Source: Lutimaribacter_A marinistellae (lineage in GTDB: Bacteria; Pseudomonadota; Alphaproteobacteria; Rhodobacterales; Rhodobacteraceae). From it: 64,000 nt of DNA. Shown one piece after another: positions 26,976 to 35,615 of the stretch. The stretch spans positions 424,898-488,897 of the forward strand of contig NZ_JBHRXI010000049.1 of NCBI RefSeq assembly GCF_042648365.1, given 5' to 3'. The position numbers and the translations under genes are program-made. A model generated the notes under the pieces. It was not told where the DNA came from and made no database searches. It saw only the letters and a program-made list of their open reading frames with translations. The first letter of the stretch is position 1. Every line of letters begins with the position of its first letter.

Positions 26976-28220
26976 TCAATGCGCCACCCCGGCCGCGACG
27001 CTTTCGTCGATGAAGCGGCCTTCCTTGAAGCGGTCGAGGTTGAACGCCTCGGTCAGCGGCGAATGGCCGGTCGCCATGAGTTGCGCCATACCCCAGCCCG
27101 AGCCGGGGATCGCCTTGAACCCGCCAGTGCCCCAGCCGCAGTTGATGAAACAGTTGCCCAGGGGCGTCTTTGACAGGATCGGGGAGCGGTCGCCGGTCAT
27201 GTCGACGATCCCGCCCCACTGGCGCAGCATCTTGAGGCGGCTGATCATCGGGAAGGTTTCGATCAGCGCGCGCACGGTTTCCTCGATATGGTGGAAGGAG
27301 CCGCGCTGCGTATAGTTGTTGTAGCCGTCTGCGCCGCCGCCGATCACCATCTCGCCCTTGTCGGACTGACTCATGTAGCCGTGCACCGTGTTGGCCATCA
27401 CGACCACGTCCATGCAGGGCTTGATCGGTTCTGAGACCAACGCCTGAAGTGCTACGGATTCGACCGGCAGGCGGAACCCGGCCATGTCAGCCAGCACGCC
27501 GGAATGACCCGCAACCACGATGCCCAGCTTGTCGCAATCGATCGCGCCCTTGGTCGTGTCCACGCCGATGACCCGGCCCTTGTCCTGGCGGATGCCGGTG
27601 ACCTCGCATTTCTGGATGATGTCCATGCCCATGGCAGAGCAGGCGCGCGCATAGCCCCACGCAACCGCGTCATGGCGCGCGGTACCGCCGCGTTCCTGCC
27701 AGAGCGCGCCCAGAACCGGGTAGCGGGGACCGTCGATATTGATGATCGGCACCAGCTGCTTGACCCGCTCGGGTCCAATCCATTCCGTCTTGACTCCTTG
27801 CAGCGCGTTGGCATGCGCGGTGCGCTGGTAGCCGCGTATCTCGTGCTGGGTCTGGGCCAGCATCATTACGCCGCGAGGCGAGAACATCAGGTTGTAGTTC
27901 AGGTCCTGGCTGAGATCTTCGTAGAGGGCGCGCGACTTTTCGTAGATCGCAGCAGAAGGATCCTGCAGGTAGTTCGAGCGGATGATCGTGGTGTTGCGGC
28001 CCGTGTTGCCGCCGCCCAGCCAGCCCTTTTCGATGATGGCGACATTCTGGATGCCATAGTTCTTGCCAAGGTAGTAAGCCGTGGCCAGCCCATGCCCGCC
28101 CGCACCGACGATGATGACGTCATAGCGTTTTTTCGGTTCGGGCGAACGCCAGGCGCGTTCCCAGCCCGTGTGGTAGCGCAAGGCCTCACGCGCGACGGCA
28201 AAGGCTGAATAGTGTCTCAT
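26976..28220 (-). CDS. soxB: Sarcosine oxidase, beta subunit
   Basis: 414-aa flavoprotein subunit with the FAD-binding motif VIIVGAGGHGLATAYYLGKN near residue 38 and the C-terminal segment CFINCGWGTGGFKAIPGSG. The segment GGTARHDAVAWGYARA contains the His region expected to carry the covalent FMN. It performs the dehydrogenation of sarcosine. The ATG at 28220 starts the family-typical MRHYSAFAVAREALRYHTGW. It is first in the operon. Upstream on the minus strand a candidate promoter, TTGCGA-N16-TATTCT, lies in the 168-bp divergent spacer with ccmI. Confidence 0.96.
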   Translation of the reverse strand: MRHYSAFAVAREALRYHTGWERAWRSPEPKKRYDVIIVGAGGHGLATAYYLGKNYGIQNVAIIEKGWLGGGNTGRNTTIIRSNYLQDPSAAIYEKSRALYEDLSQDLNYNLMFSPRGVMMLAQTQHEIRGYQRTAHANALQGVKTEWIGPERVKQLVPIINIDGPRYPVLGALWQERGGTARHDAVAWGYARACSAMGMDIIQKCEVTGIRQDKGRVIGVDTTKGAIDCDKLGIVVAGHSGVLADMAGFRLPVESVALQALVSEPIKPCMDVVVMANTVHGYMSQSDKGEMVIGGGADGYNNYTQRGSFHHIEETVRALIETFPMISRLKMLRQWGGIVDMTGDRSPILSKTPLGNCFINCGWGTGGFKAIPGSGWGMAQLMATGHSPLTEAFNLDRFKEGRFIDESVAAGVAH

Positions 28221-28388
28221 GGGCGATTCCGATCGGTCCGAAGCTTGGGGCACATATGCCGTGCCGCCGCAGAATACCCACGCCGCGAACCGTCGCAATA
28301 TGACCCGCTTGCGACATGGTGGCCCGCCTGGACCGATTGCCTCTTTTTTCGGCTGGGCGGCATCGCTAGATGAAAGGAGGTTTTGGGA

Positions 28389-29618
28389 GTGGACATGGTC
28401 TTCTGGATAATCGTGACGCTGTTGGCGCTGTCTGTCGCTGCACTGCTGGCGCTGGCCCTGATGCGCGGACGGCGCGATGCGGCGCCGGCCGCGGCCTATG
28501 ACATGCAGGTTTATCGCGACCAGCTTGCCGGCGTCGACCGCGATCTGGCGCGCGGGGTGATCGCCGAGGAGGATGCCGAACGCATCCGGACCGAGATTTC
28601 GCGCCGCATCCTCGCAGCTGACGCCAAGCTGAACGAAGAAGGATCAAATGCGGCCCAGTCGCGCGGACCGACCGTGATCGCCGCTGCCCTTGCCGCGGTT
28701 GCAGTGGTCGGCGGTGGCATGGCGCTTTACACACGGCTCGGTGCACCTGGATATGGCGACTTGCCGCTTTCTCTGCGTATCGAGACGGCCGAAGATATCC
28801 GCGAGTCTCGCCCTGCGCAGGCCACTGCTGAAGAGCGGATGCCCGCCACGCCTGACCCACAGGTCGATGCCGATTATGCGGCCCTGATCGAACAGCTGCG
28901 GCTGGCCGTGGCCGACCGGCCGGGAGATTTGCAGGGTCAGCGCCTGTTGGCCCAGCACGAAGCCAATCTTGGAAATCACAAGGCCGCCTATGAGGCGCAG
29001 CGCCGGGCGCTGGACTTGTTGGGTGACGAGGCCGGCGCCTCGGATTACTCGCAGTTGGCCGAACAGATGGTGATGGCCGCTGGCGGTTATGTCTCACCCG
29101 AGGCCGAGCAGGCCCTGCAAGAGGTACTGCGCCGTGACCCGAGCGATGGGCCCGCGCGCTATTACTGGGGCGCGATGCTGGCACAGACGGGACGGCCCGA
29201 CTTGGCATTCCGCATCTGGGAACAGACATTGCGCAGCTCGCCGCCCGACGCGCCCTGGTCGCAGGCGATCGCGGCTCAGATAGAGGATCTGGCCATTCGC
29301 GCCGGCGTCGATTACGAGCCGCCATCGGCCGCATCGACGCGCGGACCGTCTGCCGCGGATATCGAGGCTGCCGGAGAGATGAACGCCGAAGACCGGCAGG
29401 CGATGATCCGGGGCATGGTGGACGGCCTTTCGAACCGGTTGGCGACCGAAGGCGGCCCGCCCGAGGACTGGGCCCGCCTGATCGGCGCATTGGGTGTGCT
29501 GGGAGAGCGCGAACGCGCCGCCGCGATCCACCAGGAGGCGCTGACACGCTTTGCCGACAACGACGCCGCCTTGGCGCGCATCGGTGCCGCGGCGCGGTCT
29601 GCCGGGCTCATCGAATGA
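28389..29618 (+). CDS. ccmI: c-type cytochrome biogenesis protein CcmI
   Basis: 409-aa membrane protein that guides apocytochrome c to the heme ligation complex. N-terminal membrane helix, a short cytoplasmic loop with a leucine-zipper-like stretch (DMQVYRDQLAGVDRDLARGVI), a second helix (about 95-115), then periplasmic TPR repeats and an Ala/Glu-rich C-terminus. An AGGAGG at 28375-28380 is 8 bp from a GTG at 28389, which I take as the start; the ATG at 28395 is possible. It overlaps ruvX by 4 bp. Other ccm genes are not in the window. Confidence 0.88.
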   Translation: MDMVFWIIVTLLALSVAALLALALMRGRRDAAPAAAYDMQVYRDQLAGVDRDLARGVIAEEDAERIRTEISRRILAADAKLNEEGSNAAQSRGPTVIAAALAAVAVVGGGMALYTRLGAPGYGDLPLSLRIETAEDIRESRPAQATAEERMPATPDPQVDADYAALIEQLRLAVADRPGDLQGQRLLAQHEANLGNHKAAYEAQRRALDLLGDEAGASDYSQLAEQMVMAAGGYVSPEAEQALQEVLRRDPSDGPARYYWGAMLAQTGRPDLAFRIWEQTLRSSPPDAPWSQAIAAQIEDLAIRAGVDYEPPSAASTRGPSAADIEAAGEMNAEDRQAMIRGMVDGLSNRLATEGGPPEDWARLIGALGVLGERERAAAIHQEALTRFADNDAALARIGAAARSAGLIE

Positions 29619-30079
29619 TCCACGACGATTTCACCGAGTTTGCTGCCGCCCTCGCCCCGATGACCGCGCTCATGGGCCTCGACCTTGGGGACAAGACGAT
29701 CGGCGTCGCCGTCAGCGACCGGATGCGCGGCGTGGCCAGCCCGCTCGAGACCGTGCGGCGCAAGAAATTCACGCTTGATTCGGCGCGGCTGCTGGACATC
29801 GCGCAGGCGCGCGAAATCGGCGGCATCGTGTTGGGCCTGCCACGCAACATGGATGGCAGCGAGGGTCCACGATGCCAGTCGACCCGCGCCTTTGCGCGCA
29901 ACATGTCACGCCTGACCGAGATCCCGATCAGCTTCTGGGATGAAAGGCTCAGCACAGTCGCGGCGGAAAAAGCACTGCTTGAGGCGGATACGTCGCGAAA
30001 ACGTCGCGGCGAGGTTATTGATCACGTGGCGGCCGGCTATATTCTGCAAGGCGCGCTCGACCGGTTGCGCTTTTTGTAA
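29615..30079 (+). CDS. ruvX: RuvX/YqgF Holliday-junction-resolvase-like nuclease
   Basis: 154-aa RNase H-fold nuclease (YqgF family) implicated in pre-16S rRNA 5' processing. The catalytic-core motifs are visible: GLDLGDKTIGVAVSD, the GIVLGLPRNMDGSEG strand-loop and FWDERLST, with EVIDHVAAGYILQG at the end. The length is normal. It overlaps the ccmI stop codon (ATGA) and is followed within 14 bp by a DUF1289 gene. Confidence 0.95.
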   Translation: MIHDDFTEFAAALAPMTALMGLDLGDKTIGVAVSDRMRGVASPLETVRRKKFTLDSARLLDIAQAREIGGIVLGLPRNMDGSEGPRCQSTRAFARNMSRLTEIPISFWDERLSTVAAEKALLEADTSRKRRGEVIDHVAAGYILQGALDRLRFL

Positions 30080-30093
30080 GGAAATCACGCGCG

Positions 30094-30324
30094 ATGACAA
30101 AGATGGTGTGGAAACGCGACGAGATCGAAAGCCCCTGCGTGCAGATCTGCGTCGTTCATCCGGCAGAACGGATCTGCACCGGTTGTTATCGCACGATCGA
30201 CGAGATCGGCCGCTGGTCGCGCATGTCGAGCGAAGAGCGACAGGCCGTCATGGCGGAGCTGCCTGCGCGCAAGCCATCGCTCGCCAAGCGGCGCGGTGGA
30301 CGCGCGGCGCGCCTCAAGAGCTGA
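30094..30324 (+). CDS. DUF1289 small cysteine-cluster protein
   Basis: 76 aa. Four cysteines are arranged as SPCVQICVVHPAERICTGCYRT, the DUF1289 signature, followed by IDEIGRWSRMSSEERQAVMAEL. The cluster probably binds a metal or Fe-S centre, and the function is not known. It follows ruvX by 14 bp and probably belongs to the same transcript. The tail is Arg/Lys-rich. Confidence 0.9.
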   Translation: MTKMVWKRDEIESPCVQICVVHPAERICTGCYRTIDEIGRWSRMSSEERQAVMAELPARKPSLAKRRGGRAARLKS

Positions 30325-30420
30325 ACACCGCTTTGCGGCATCGCAGATGGGCGCCCTGCCCCGTTTCCTTCGCCGAGGCGATGGGTTATGCCGTCGCGAC
30401 CACTATTGCAGGAGCCCACA

Positions 30421-31041
30421 ATGGACGCCCCCGAGCAGCCGCAGATCTACCTCGTCACGCCGCCTAGCATCGATCTGGACGTCTTTCCCGATCGACTTGC
30501 ACAGGTTCTTGACGGCGCCGAGATCGCCTGTATCCGGCTGGCGCTTGCAGGGACGAACGAGGACAGCGTGGCGCGTGCGGCCGATACGCTGCGCGAGGTG
30601 GCCCATGCCCGCGACGTGGCCATCGTGATCGCCGACCACCTGCTCATGGCGCAGCGTCTGGGGCTGGACGGTGTGCACCTGTCCGATGCCTCGCGCTCGG
30701 TTCGGGCCGCGCGCAAGGAACTGGGGGCAGATGCCATCGTCGGCAGCTTTTGCGGAACGTCGCGCCATGACGGCATGACCGCAGGCGAGGCCGGGGCCGA
30801 TTACGTGGCCTTTGGTCCGGTCACGGGCAGTGCGCTGGGTGACGGGTCCGTTGCCGAAACGGAACTGTTCGAATGGTGGTCCCAGATGATCGAAATCCCC
30901 GTCGTCGCCGAGGGCGGCCTGACCGAAGAGGTGGTTCGCACGCTTGCTCCGCATACCGACTTCTTTGGCATCGGCACCGAGATCTGGAGCGCGGACAACC
31001 CTCTGGCAGCCCTGTCGCGCCTGACCGGCGCGATGGGCTGA
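30421..31041 (+). CDS. Thiamine phosphate synthase/TenI-like protein
   Basis: 206-aa TIM-barrel protein of the ThiE/TenI family. ThiE couples the thiazole and pyrimidine halves of thiamine. GVHLSDASRSVRAARK, VGSFCGTSRHDGMTAGEAGADYVAFGP and VVAEGGLTEE are the expected strands. The family phosphate-binding end (VVAEGGL) is kept, but the usual Ser/Thr cluster for pyrophosphate (for example VGxSTH) reads VGSFCGTSRHD, so a diverged or TenI-like role is possible. GGAG precedes the ATG at 30421. No other thi genes are nearby. Confidence 0.8.
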   Translation: MDAPEQPQIYLVTPPSIDLDVFPDRLAQVLDGAEIACIRLALAGTNEDSVARAADTLREVAHARDVAIVIADHLLMAQRLGLDGVHLSDASRSVRAARKELGADAIVGSFCGTSRHDGMTAGEAGADYVAFGPVTGSALGDGSVAETELFEWWSQMIEIPVVAEGGLTEEVVRTLAPHTDFFGIGTEIWSADNPLAALSRLTGAMG

Positions 31042-31046
31042 CGCGA

Positions 31047-32189
31047 TCAGATCAGACCGACACGTTCGACCGTCCAGTAAAGGCCCACCGCCGCAATGGC
31101 GAGGCTCGCCGGAATCGCGATCCGGGCGCGGTACCAAGGCTTGTCGCGGAACCAGTACCCGACAGCGAGAAAGGCAAGCGCAATCACGGTAAGCTGGCCC
31201 AGCTCGACACCGATGTTGAAGCCGATGAGCGCAGGCACGAACTGGCCTTCGGGCAGGCCGAACTCTTCGAGCACGCTGGCAAACCCGAGCCCGTGCAAAA
31301 GGCCAAACCCGAAGACGATCACCGGTCGCCATGCGTGCAGGCGCGACGAAAAGACGTTTTCCAGTGCGACAAAGGCAATCGAGGCGGCGATCAGCGGTTC
31401 GACCACGGACGCGTTCACCGTGACGACCCCCAAAGCCCCGAGCGCAAGGGTGACCGTATGCGCAAGCGTGAACGCACTGACCTGCCAGACCAGTGGCCGC
31501 AGCCGGGCGCTGAGAAAAAACAGTCCCAACACGAACAGGATATGATCCAGACCCTTTGGCAGGATGTGGTCGAAGCCCACCGGGATATAGGTGATGAAAC
31601 TCTCCCAGCCGGTCGTCTCTGCGCCGCCTGACAGCGGGATGGCGGGGCTGGTCTCGCCGCCTTGCAGATATCCGGTATAGGGTGCCTCGACGCCCATCTG
31701 GCGCAGTACCAGCGCCCCGTCCCCGTCCGGCCAGGCCAAGCGCAAGGCTTGTGCACCGTCTGGCAAGGTGCCCGAGAACGCAAGGACCGAGGCCCGGGGA
31801 AGCTCGACATTGCCGACCGGCGGAATGTCGGCCTCGCGTGCGATCAACGGCACCTCGGTCCCCTGCCCCGTAGACAGTTGCAACTCTTCCAGCCAGCGTG
31901 CCGTGAAGGCGTCCAGCAGCGGCTCCAGCTCGTCGGCGGGCATGGCGCGCAGCGCGTCGTATCGGTCGGATTGGTCAGTCTCGTTCGTGTCCTCGAGACC
32001 GTCCAGATCGATGCCGGCAAGAAACGCCTCGACATTCATGCGCAGGGTCAGGCGGATCTCGCTGGCCTCGACCGTGAACTCTCCGATCGTCGGGGTGACC
32101 TCATGGGCATTGGCAAGCCCGGCCCAAAGGGTTGACAGCGCCAGCGCAAGGCGCAGCTTCTTCCAGATGTGCGAAAAAGGGCTGCCCAT
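31047..32189 (-). CDS. HupE/UreJ-family membrane protein
   Basis: 380 aa. A signal peptide ends ANAHE, followed by a ~170-residue extracytoplasmic domain and then six or so membrane helices. HILPKGLDHILFVLGLFF, FTLAHTVTLAL and FGLLHGLGFASVL are the HupE/UreJ_2 signature and include histidines suited to metal binding. Family members are thought to move nickel or other divalent metals. Its ATG shares bases with the start codon of the divergent DUF4198 gene, and its ribosome site (AGGAG) lies inside that gene's signal-peptide codons. Confidence 0.88.
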   Translation of the reverse strand: MGSPFSHIWKKLRLALALSTLWAGLANAHEVTPTIGEFTVEASEIRLTLRMNVEAFLAGIDLDGLEDTNETDQSDRYDALRAMPADELEPLLDAFTARWLEELQLSTGQGTEVPLIAREADIPPVGNVELPRASVLAFSGTLPDGAQALRLAWPDGDGALVLRQMGVEAPYTGYLQGGETSPAIPLSGGAETTGWESFITYIPVGFDHILPKGLDHILFVLGLFFLSARLRPLVWQVSAFTLAHTVTLALGALGVVTVNASVVEPLIAASIAFVALENVFSSRLHAWRPVIVFGFGLLHGLGFASVLEEFGLPEGQFVPALIGFNIGVELGQLTVIALAFLAVGYWFRDKPWYRARIAIPASLAIAAVGLYWTVERVGLI

Positions 32190-32985
32190 GCTAACGCGTC
32201 TCCTGTCCGTCGTTATTTCGGCCTCGCTTCTGTCTGGCGGTGCCGGTGCCCATGAATTCTGGATTGATCCCGAGCGGTGGCAAGTTGAAAGTGGTGCGCC
32301 ACTGGTGGTTCAGCTACGAAATGGCGAGAAATTCGAGGGATCACCGCAAGTGTATTTCCCGAACCGCATCGCGCGCTTCGACATGGTTACCGGAGGCGCC
32401 GCGACGCCCTATACCGGCCGCATGGGCGATGTTCCCGCGCTTGAGGCAAAGGCACCTGACGCGGGCTTGTTGGTTTTGGTCCATGAGACCCAACCAACCA
32501 CCCTTACCTATCGCGACTGGGACAAGTTCGTGCGCTTCGTCGAGCACAAGGGGCACGCGGCGATCGCTGCGGAGCATGTCGCGCGCGGGCTTCCACAGGA
32601 AGGATTCGCCGAAAGCTATAGTCGGTTCGCCAAAGCGCTGGTGGCCGTTGGCGATGGCGCAGGAACGGATGCGCCCACCGGGATGGAGACGGAGTTCGTG
32701 GCGCTCGCGAATCCTTACACTGACGACGTAATGGGCGGTATGCCTGTGCAACTTCTTTACCGCGGCAGCCCACGCGCGGATGCACAGGTCGAGGTCTTTG
32801 ATCGCAGCGCGGAAGGTACGGTGACGGTCAGCTTTCTCACGACCGATGCCGAGGGGCGCACTCTTGTGCCAATCGCGCGGGGGCATGAATACCTGCTCGA
32901 CTCGGTCGTTCTGCGACCGCTCCACGACCCCGACGGTCCGGTTTGGGAATCGCTTTGGGCGGCGATGACCTTTTCGGTCCCCTGA
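32188..32985 (+). CDS. DUF4198 periplasmic protein
   Basis: 265 aa. A signal peptide (MLTRLLSVVISASLLSGGAGA) is cleaved before HEFWIDPERWQV, the hallmark of DUF4198, a periplasmic immunoglobulin-like family often found near metal transporters. The N-terminal His after cleavage may bind metal, as in NikM-like proteins. The start at 32188 overlaps the HupE start in one CATG. An in-frame ATG at 32167 would add MCEKGLP. With the HupE gene it forms a plausible divergent metal-handling pair. Confidence 0.8.
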   Translation: MLTRLLSVVISASLLSGGAGAHEFWIDPERWQVESGAPLVVQLRNGEKFEGSPQVYFPNRIARFDMVTGGAATPYTGRMGDVPALEAKAPDAGLLVLVHETQPTTLTYRDWDKFVRFVEHKGHAAIAAEHVARGLPQEGFAESYSRFAKALVAVGDGAGTDAPTGMETEFVALANPYTDDVMGGMPVQLLYRGSPRADAQVEVFDRSAEGTVTVSFLTTDAEGRTLVPIARGHEYLLDSVVLRPLHDPDGPVWESLWAAMTFSVP

Positions 32986-33047
32986 TTCCTTACCTTGAGG
33001 GCGGCCAATGGCTTGCGCCGTGATCCGGGCTGCGGCATGAGGGAGCG

Positions 33048-33941
33048 ATGAACACTACCTCCGACATCCTGTGCATCGGTTCTGTCCTGTGGGACATCAT
33101 CGGCCGGGCCGCCAGCCACATGCGTCAGGGTTCGGACGTGCCGGGCCGGATCACACGCCTGCCCGGCGGTGTTGCGATGAACATCGCGATGACGCTGGTG
33201 CGGTTTGGAATGACACCAACACTATTGACCGCTATCGGACGCGACCCCGAGGGGGATGAACTTCTTGCGGCCAGTTCGCGCCTGGGAATGGTGACCGATC
33301 ACGTCTATCGGTCGGACGATCTGCCGACGGACCGGTACATGGCCGTCGAGGGCGCGAATGGGCTGATCGCCGCCATTGCCGATGCGCATTCGCTTGAAGC
33401 TGCTGGTGCCAAGATCCTGCGCCCGCTGATTCACGGGCCGCTGGGAACGCCTGCCGTACCGTTCGAGGGGCTGGTGGCGCTGGACGGTAACCTGACGCTT
33501 GCCCTGCTCGAAGAGATTGCCCGTTCCGATGCTTTTGCCCGCGCCGATCTGCGGGTCGCGCCAGCCTCGCCGGGCAAAGCGGAACGGCTCTTGCCCTTTC
33601 TTCAGCACGCGCGGGCAACGCTCTACGTCAATCTCGAAGAGGCCGGGATCCTCTGCCAGAGGACCTTCACCGGTTCGGAAAGCGCCGCCCGTGCGCTTGT
33701 CGAACGCGGCGCTCTGCGTGCATTGGTGACCGATGGCGGCAATTCTGCCTCGGTCGCGAACGCCGACGGCACGCTGACCCTGACACCCCCCTCCGTTCTG
33801 GTTACTCGCGTAACCGGTGCCGGCGATACCTTCATGGCGGCCCATATCGCGGCCGAGGCGCAAGGCGCGCCCGACGAGGAGGCGCTGTCACGCGCCCTGC
33901 AAGCCGCCGCAACCTATGTTTCCGGAGAAACCCCTCTGTGA
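33048..33941 (+). CDS. psuK: Pseudouridine kinase (PfkB family)
   Basis: 297-aa ribokinase-like carbohydrate kinase. The N-terminal ILCIGSVLWDIIGRA and RLPGGVAMNIAMTLVRFG, and the C-terminal catalytic motif VTGAGDTFMAAH, define PfkB. Adjacency to psuG identifies the substrate as pseudouridine, which it phosphorylates to pseudouridine 5'-phosphate. GAGGGAG precedes the ATG. Its stop overlaps the GTG start of psuG (GTGA). Confidence 0.93.
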   Translation: MNTTSDILCIGSVLWDIIGRAASHMRQGSDVPGRITRLPGGVAMNIAMTLVRFGMTPTLLTAIGRDPEGDELLAASSRLGMVTDHVYRSDDLPTDRYMAVEGANGLIAAIADAHSLEAAGAKILRPLIHGPLGTPAVPFEGLVALDGNLTLALLEEIARSDAFARADLRVAPASPGKAERLLPFLQHARATLYVNLEEAGILCQRTFTGSESAARALVERGALRALVTDGGNSASVANADGTLTLTPPSVLVTRVTGAGDTFMAAHIAAEAQGAPDEEALSRALQAAATYVSGETPL

Positions 33942-34855
33942 TCGATATCCGTTATTCCGCCGAAGTCGCCAAAGCCCGCGAGTCCGGCCGTCCGCTGGTC
34001 GCGCTGGAAAGTACCATCATCACCCACGGCATGCCCCATCCGCAAAATGTCGAGGTCGCGGCCCAGGTCGAGCAGGATATCCGCGACGCTGGCGCCGTAC
34101 CGGCCACCATCGCGGTGATAGAAGGTCGGCTGCATGTCGGACTGGAGCCGCGGGAACTGCAGGCGCTGGGAACGGCGCAGCATGTCGCGAAACTGTCGCG
34201 CGCGGACATGGCAGCGTGCCTTGCGACGGGCGGGACCGGCGCGACGACCGTGGCCGCAACGATGATCGCCGCGCGCTATGCCGGTATCGAAGTGTTTGCC
34301 ACTGGCGGTATCGGTGGGGTGCACAAGGGGGCGGAAACGTCTTTTGACATCTCGGCGGACCTGCACGAGCTGGCGCAGACGCCCGTGACCGTGGTCGCCG
34401 CAGGGGCCAAGGCCATTCTGGACCTCGCCAAGACACTCGAAGTGCTGGAGACGCTGGGCGTGCCGGTGATCGCCTACGGGCAGGACGCGTTTCCCGCGTT
34501 CTGGTCGGCGCGTTCGTCCCATCGCGCACCGTTGCGGATGAACGATGCCGTATCCATTGCCCGCGCGCACGCGATGCGCGGCGCGCTCGGCCTGCCGGGC
34601 GGACAGCTTGTCGCGAACCCGATCCCGCTGGCCGATGAAATCGCGGCCGCGGAACTTGGCCCGATCATCGCCGAGGCGCAGGCCGACGCCGATACCCATC
34701 GCATCGCGGGCAAGGCGGTGACACCCTACCTGCTGCAGCGCATATTCGAACGAACCGAGGGGCGGTCGCTAACCGCCAATATCGCGCTGGTACGCAACAA
34801 TGCCCGGCTGGGTGCGGGTATCGCACAGGAACTGGTCAATCTGAAAACCGGCTAA
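33938..34855 (+). CDS. psuG: Pseudouridine-5'-phosphate glycosidase
   Basis: 305-aa enzyme that cleaves the C-C glycosidic bond of pseudouridine 5'-phosphate to uracil and ribose 5-phosphate. Conserved stretches include VALESTIITHGMPHPQN, GATTVAATMIAA, FATGGIGGVHKGAE, VVAAGAKAILDL and QDAFPAFWS. The start is a GTG overlapping the psuK stop, so the two are translationally coupled. No nucleoside transporter is next to the pair, so import must come from elsewhere or the substrate comes from RNA turnover. Confidence 0.96.
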   Translation: MIDIRYSAEVAKARESGRPLVALESTIITHGMPHPQNVEVAAQVEQDIRDAGAVPATIAVIEGRLHVGLEPRELQALGTAQHVAKLSRADMAACLATGGTGATTVAATMIAARYAGIEVFATGGIGGVHKGAETSFDISADLHELAQTPVTVVAAGAKAILDLAKTLEVLETLGVPVIAYGQDAFPAFWSARSSHRAPLRMNDAVSIARAHAMRGALGLPGGQLVANPIPLADEIAAAELGPIIAEAQADADTHRIAGKAVTPYLLQRIFERTEGRSLTANIALVRNNARLGAGIAQELVNLKTG

Positions 34856-34931
34856 AGCCTGCGGCGCGGCATACTATTGTGCTGCACGGCCAAACTGCCT
34901 AACTGAAATGGGCAGAATTCCGGGACCGAAG

Positions 34932-35612
34932 ATGAATACCCCTTTCGACGAAGAACCTCACCGCCGCGGCGGGCTGCTGGCCAGCTTGCGGGCGTCTTTC
35001 CTGACAGGGCTCGTCGTCATCGCGCCCGTCGGGCTGACCATCTGGCTGATCTGGACAGTGGTGGGCTGGATCGACGGGTTTGTCCTGCCGCTGATACCGC
35101 AGTCTTTCCGGCCCGAGCAGTATATCGGGATAAACCTGCGTGGCCTGGGCGTCATCATCTTCCTGCTGTTCACCATCATGGTGGGATGGATCGCCAAGGG
35201 GCTGATCGGCCGATCGCTGATCAGCTTCGCCGAGGGCGTGGTGGACCGGATGCCAGTCGTCCGCTCGATCTATTCCGGCATCAAGCAGATTTCGGAAACC
35301 GTCTTTGCCCAGACCGATCGCAGTTTTGAAAAGGCCTGCCTGATCCAGTATCCGCGCCGCGGCATCTGGGCAATCGGCTTCGTCTCGACACAGGGCAAGG
35401 GCGAAGTCGCGCGCAAGGCCGAAACCGGGGGTAACCTGCTTAGCGTGTTCGTACCGACCACGCCGAACCCGACTTCCGGCTTCCTGCTCTACTTTCCCGA
35501 GGAGGACGTGATCCTGCTCGACATGACGGTTGAGGATGCCGCGAAACTGGTGATCTCGGCGGGGCTTGTCTATCCCAACGAAAAGGACCCGAGCGAGCCA
35601 CCGAAGGCTTGA
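34932..35612 (+). CDS. DUF502 membrane protein
   Basis: 226 aa. Two hydrophobic segments (about 20-45 and 68-90), then the DUF502 motif VVDRMPVVRSIYSGIKQISETV and a beta-rich C-terminal portion (VFVPTTPNPTSGFLLYFPEEDVI). The function is unknown. I use the ATG at 34932 (MNTPFDEE), since GGGA precedes it; an ATG at 34908 adds eight residues. It converges with the patatin gene, leaving 3 bp. Confidence 0.85.
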   Translation: MNTPFDEEPHRRGGLLASLRASFLTGLVVIAPVGLTIWLIWTVVGWIDGFVLPLIPQSFRPEQYIGINLRGLGVIIFLLFTIMVGWIAKGLIGRSLISFAEGVVDRMPVVRSIYSGIKQISETVFAQTDRSFEKACLIQYPRRGIWAIGFVSTQGKGEVARKAETGGNLLSVFVPTTPNPTSGFLLYFPEEDVILLDMTVEDAAKLVISAGLVYPNEKDPSEPPKA

Positions 35613-35615
35613 CGT

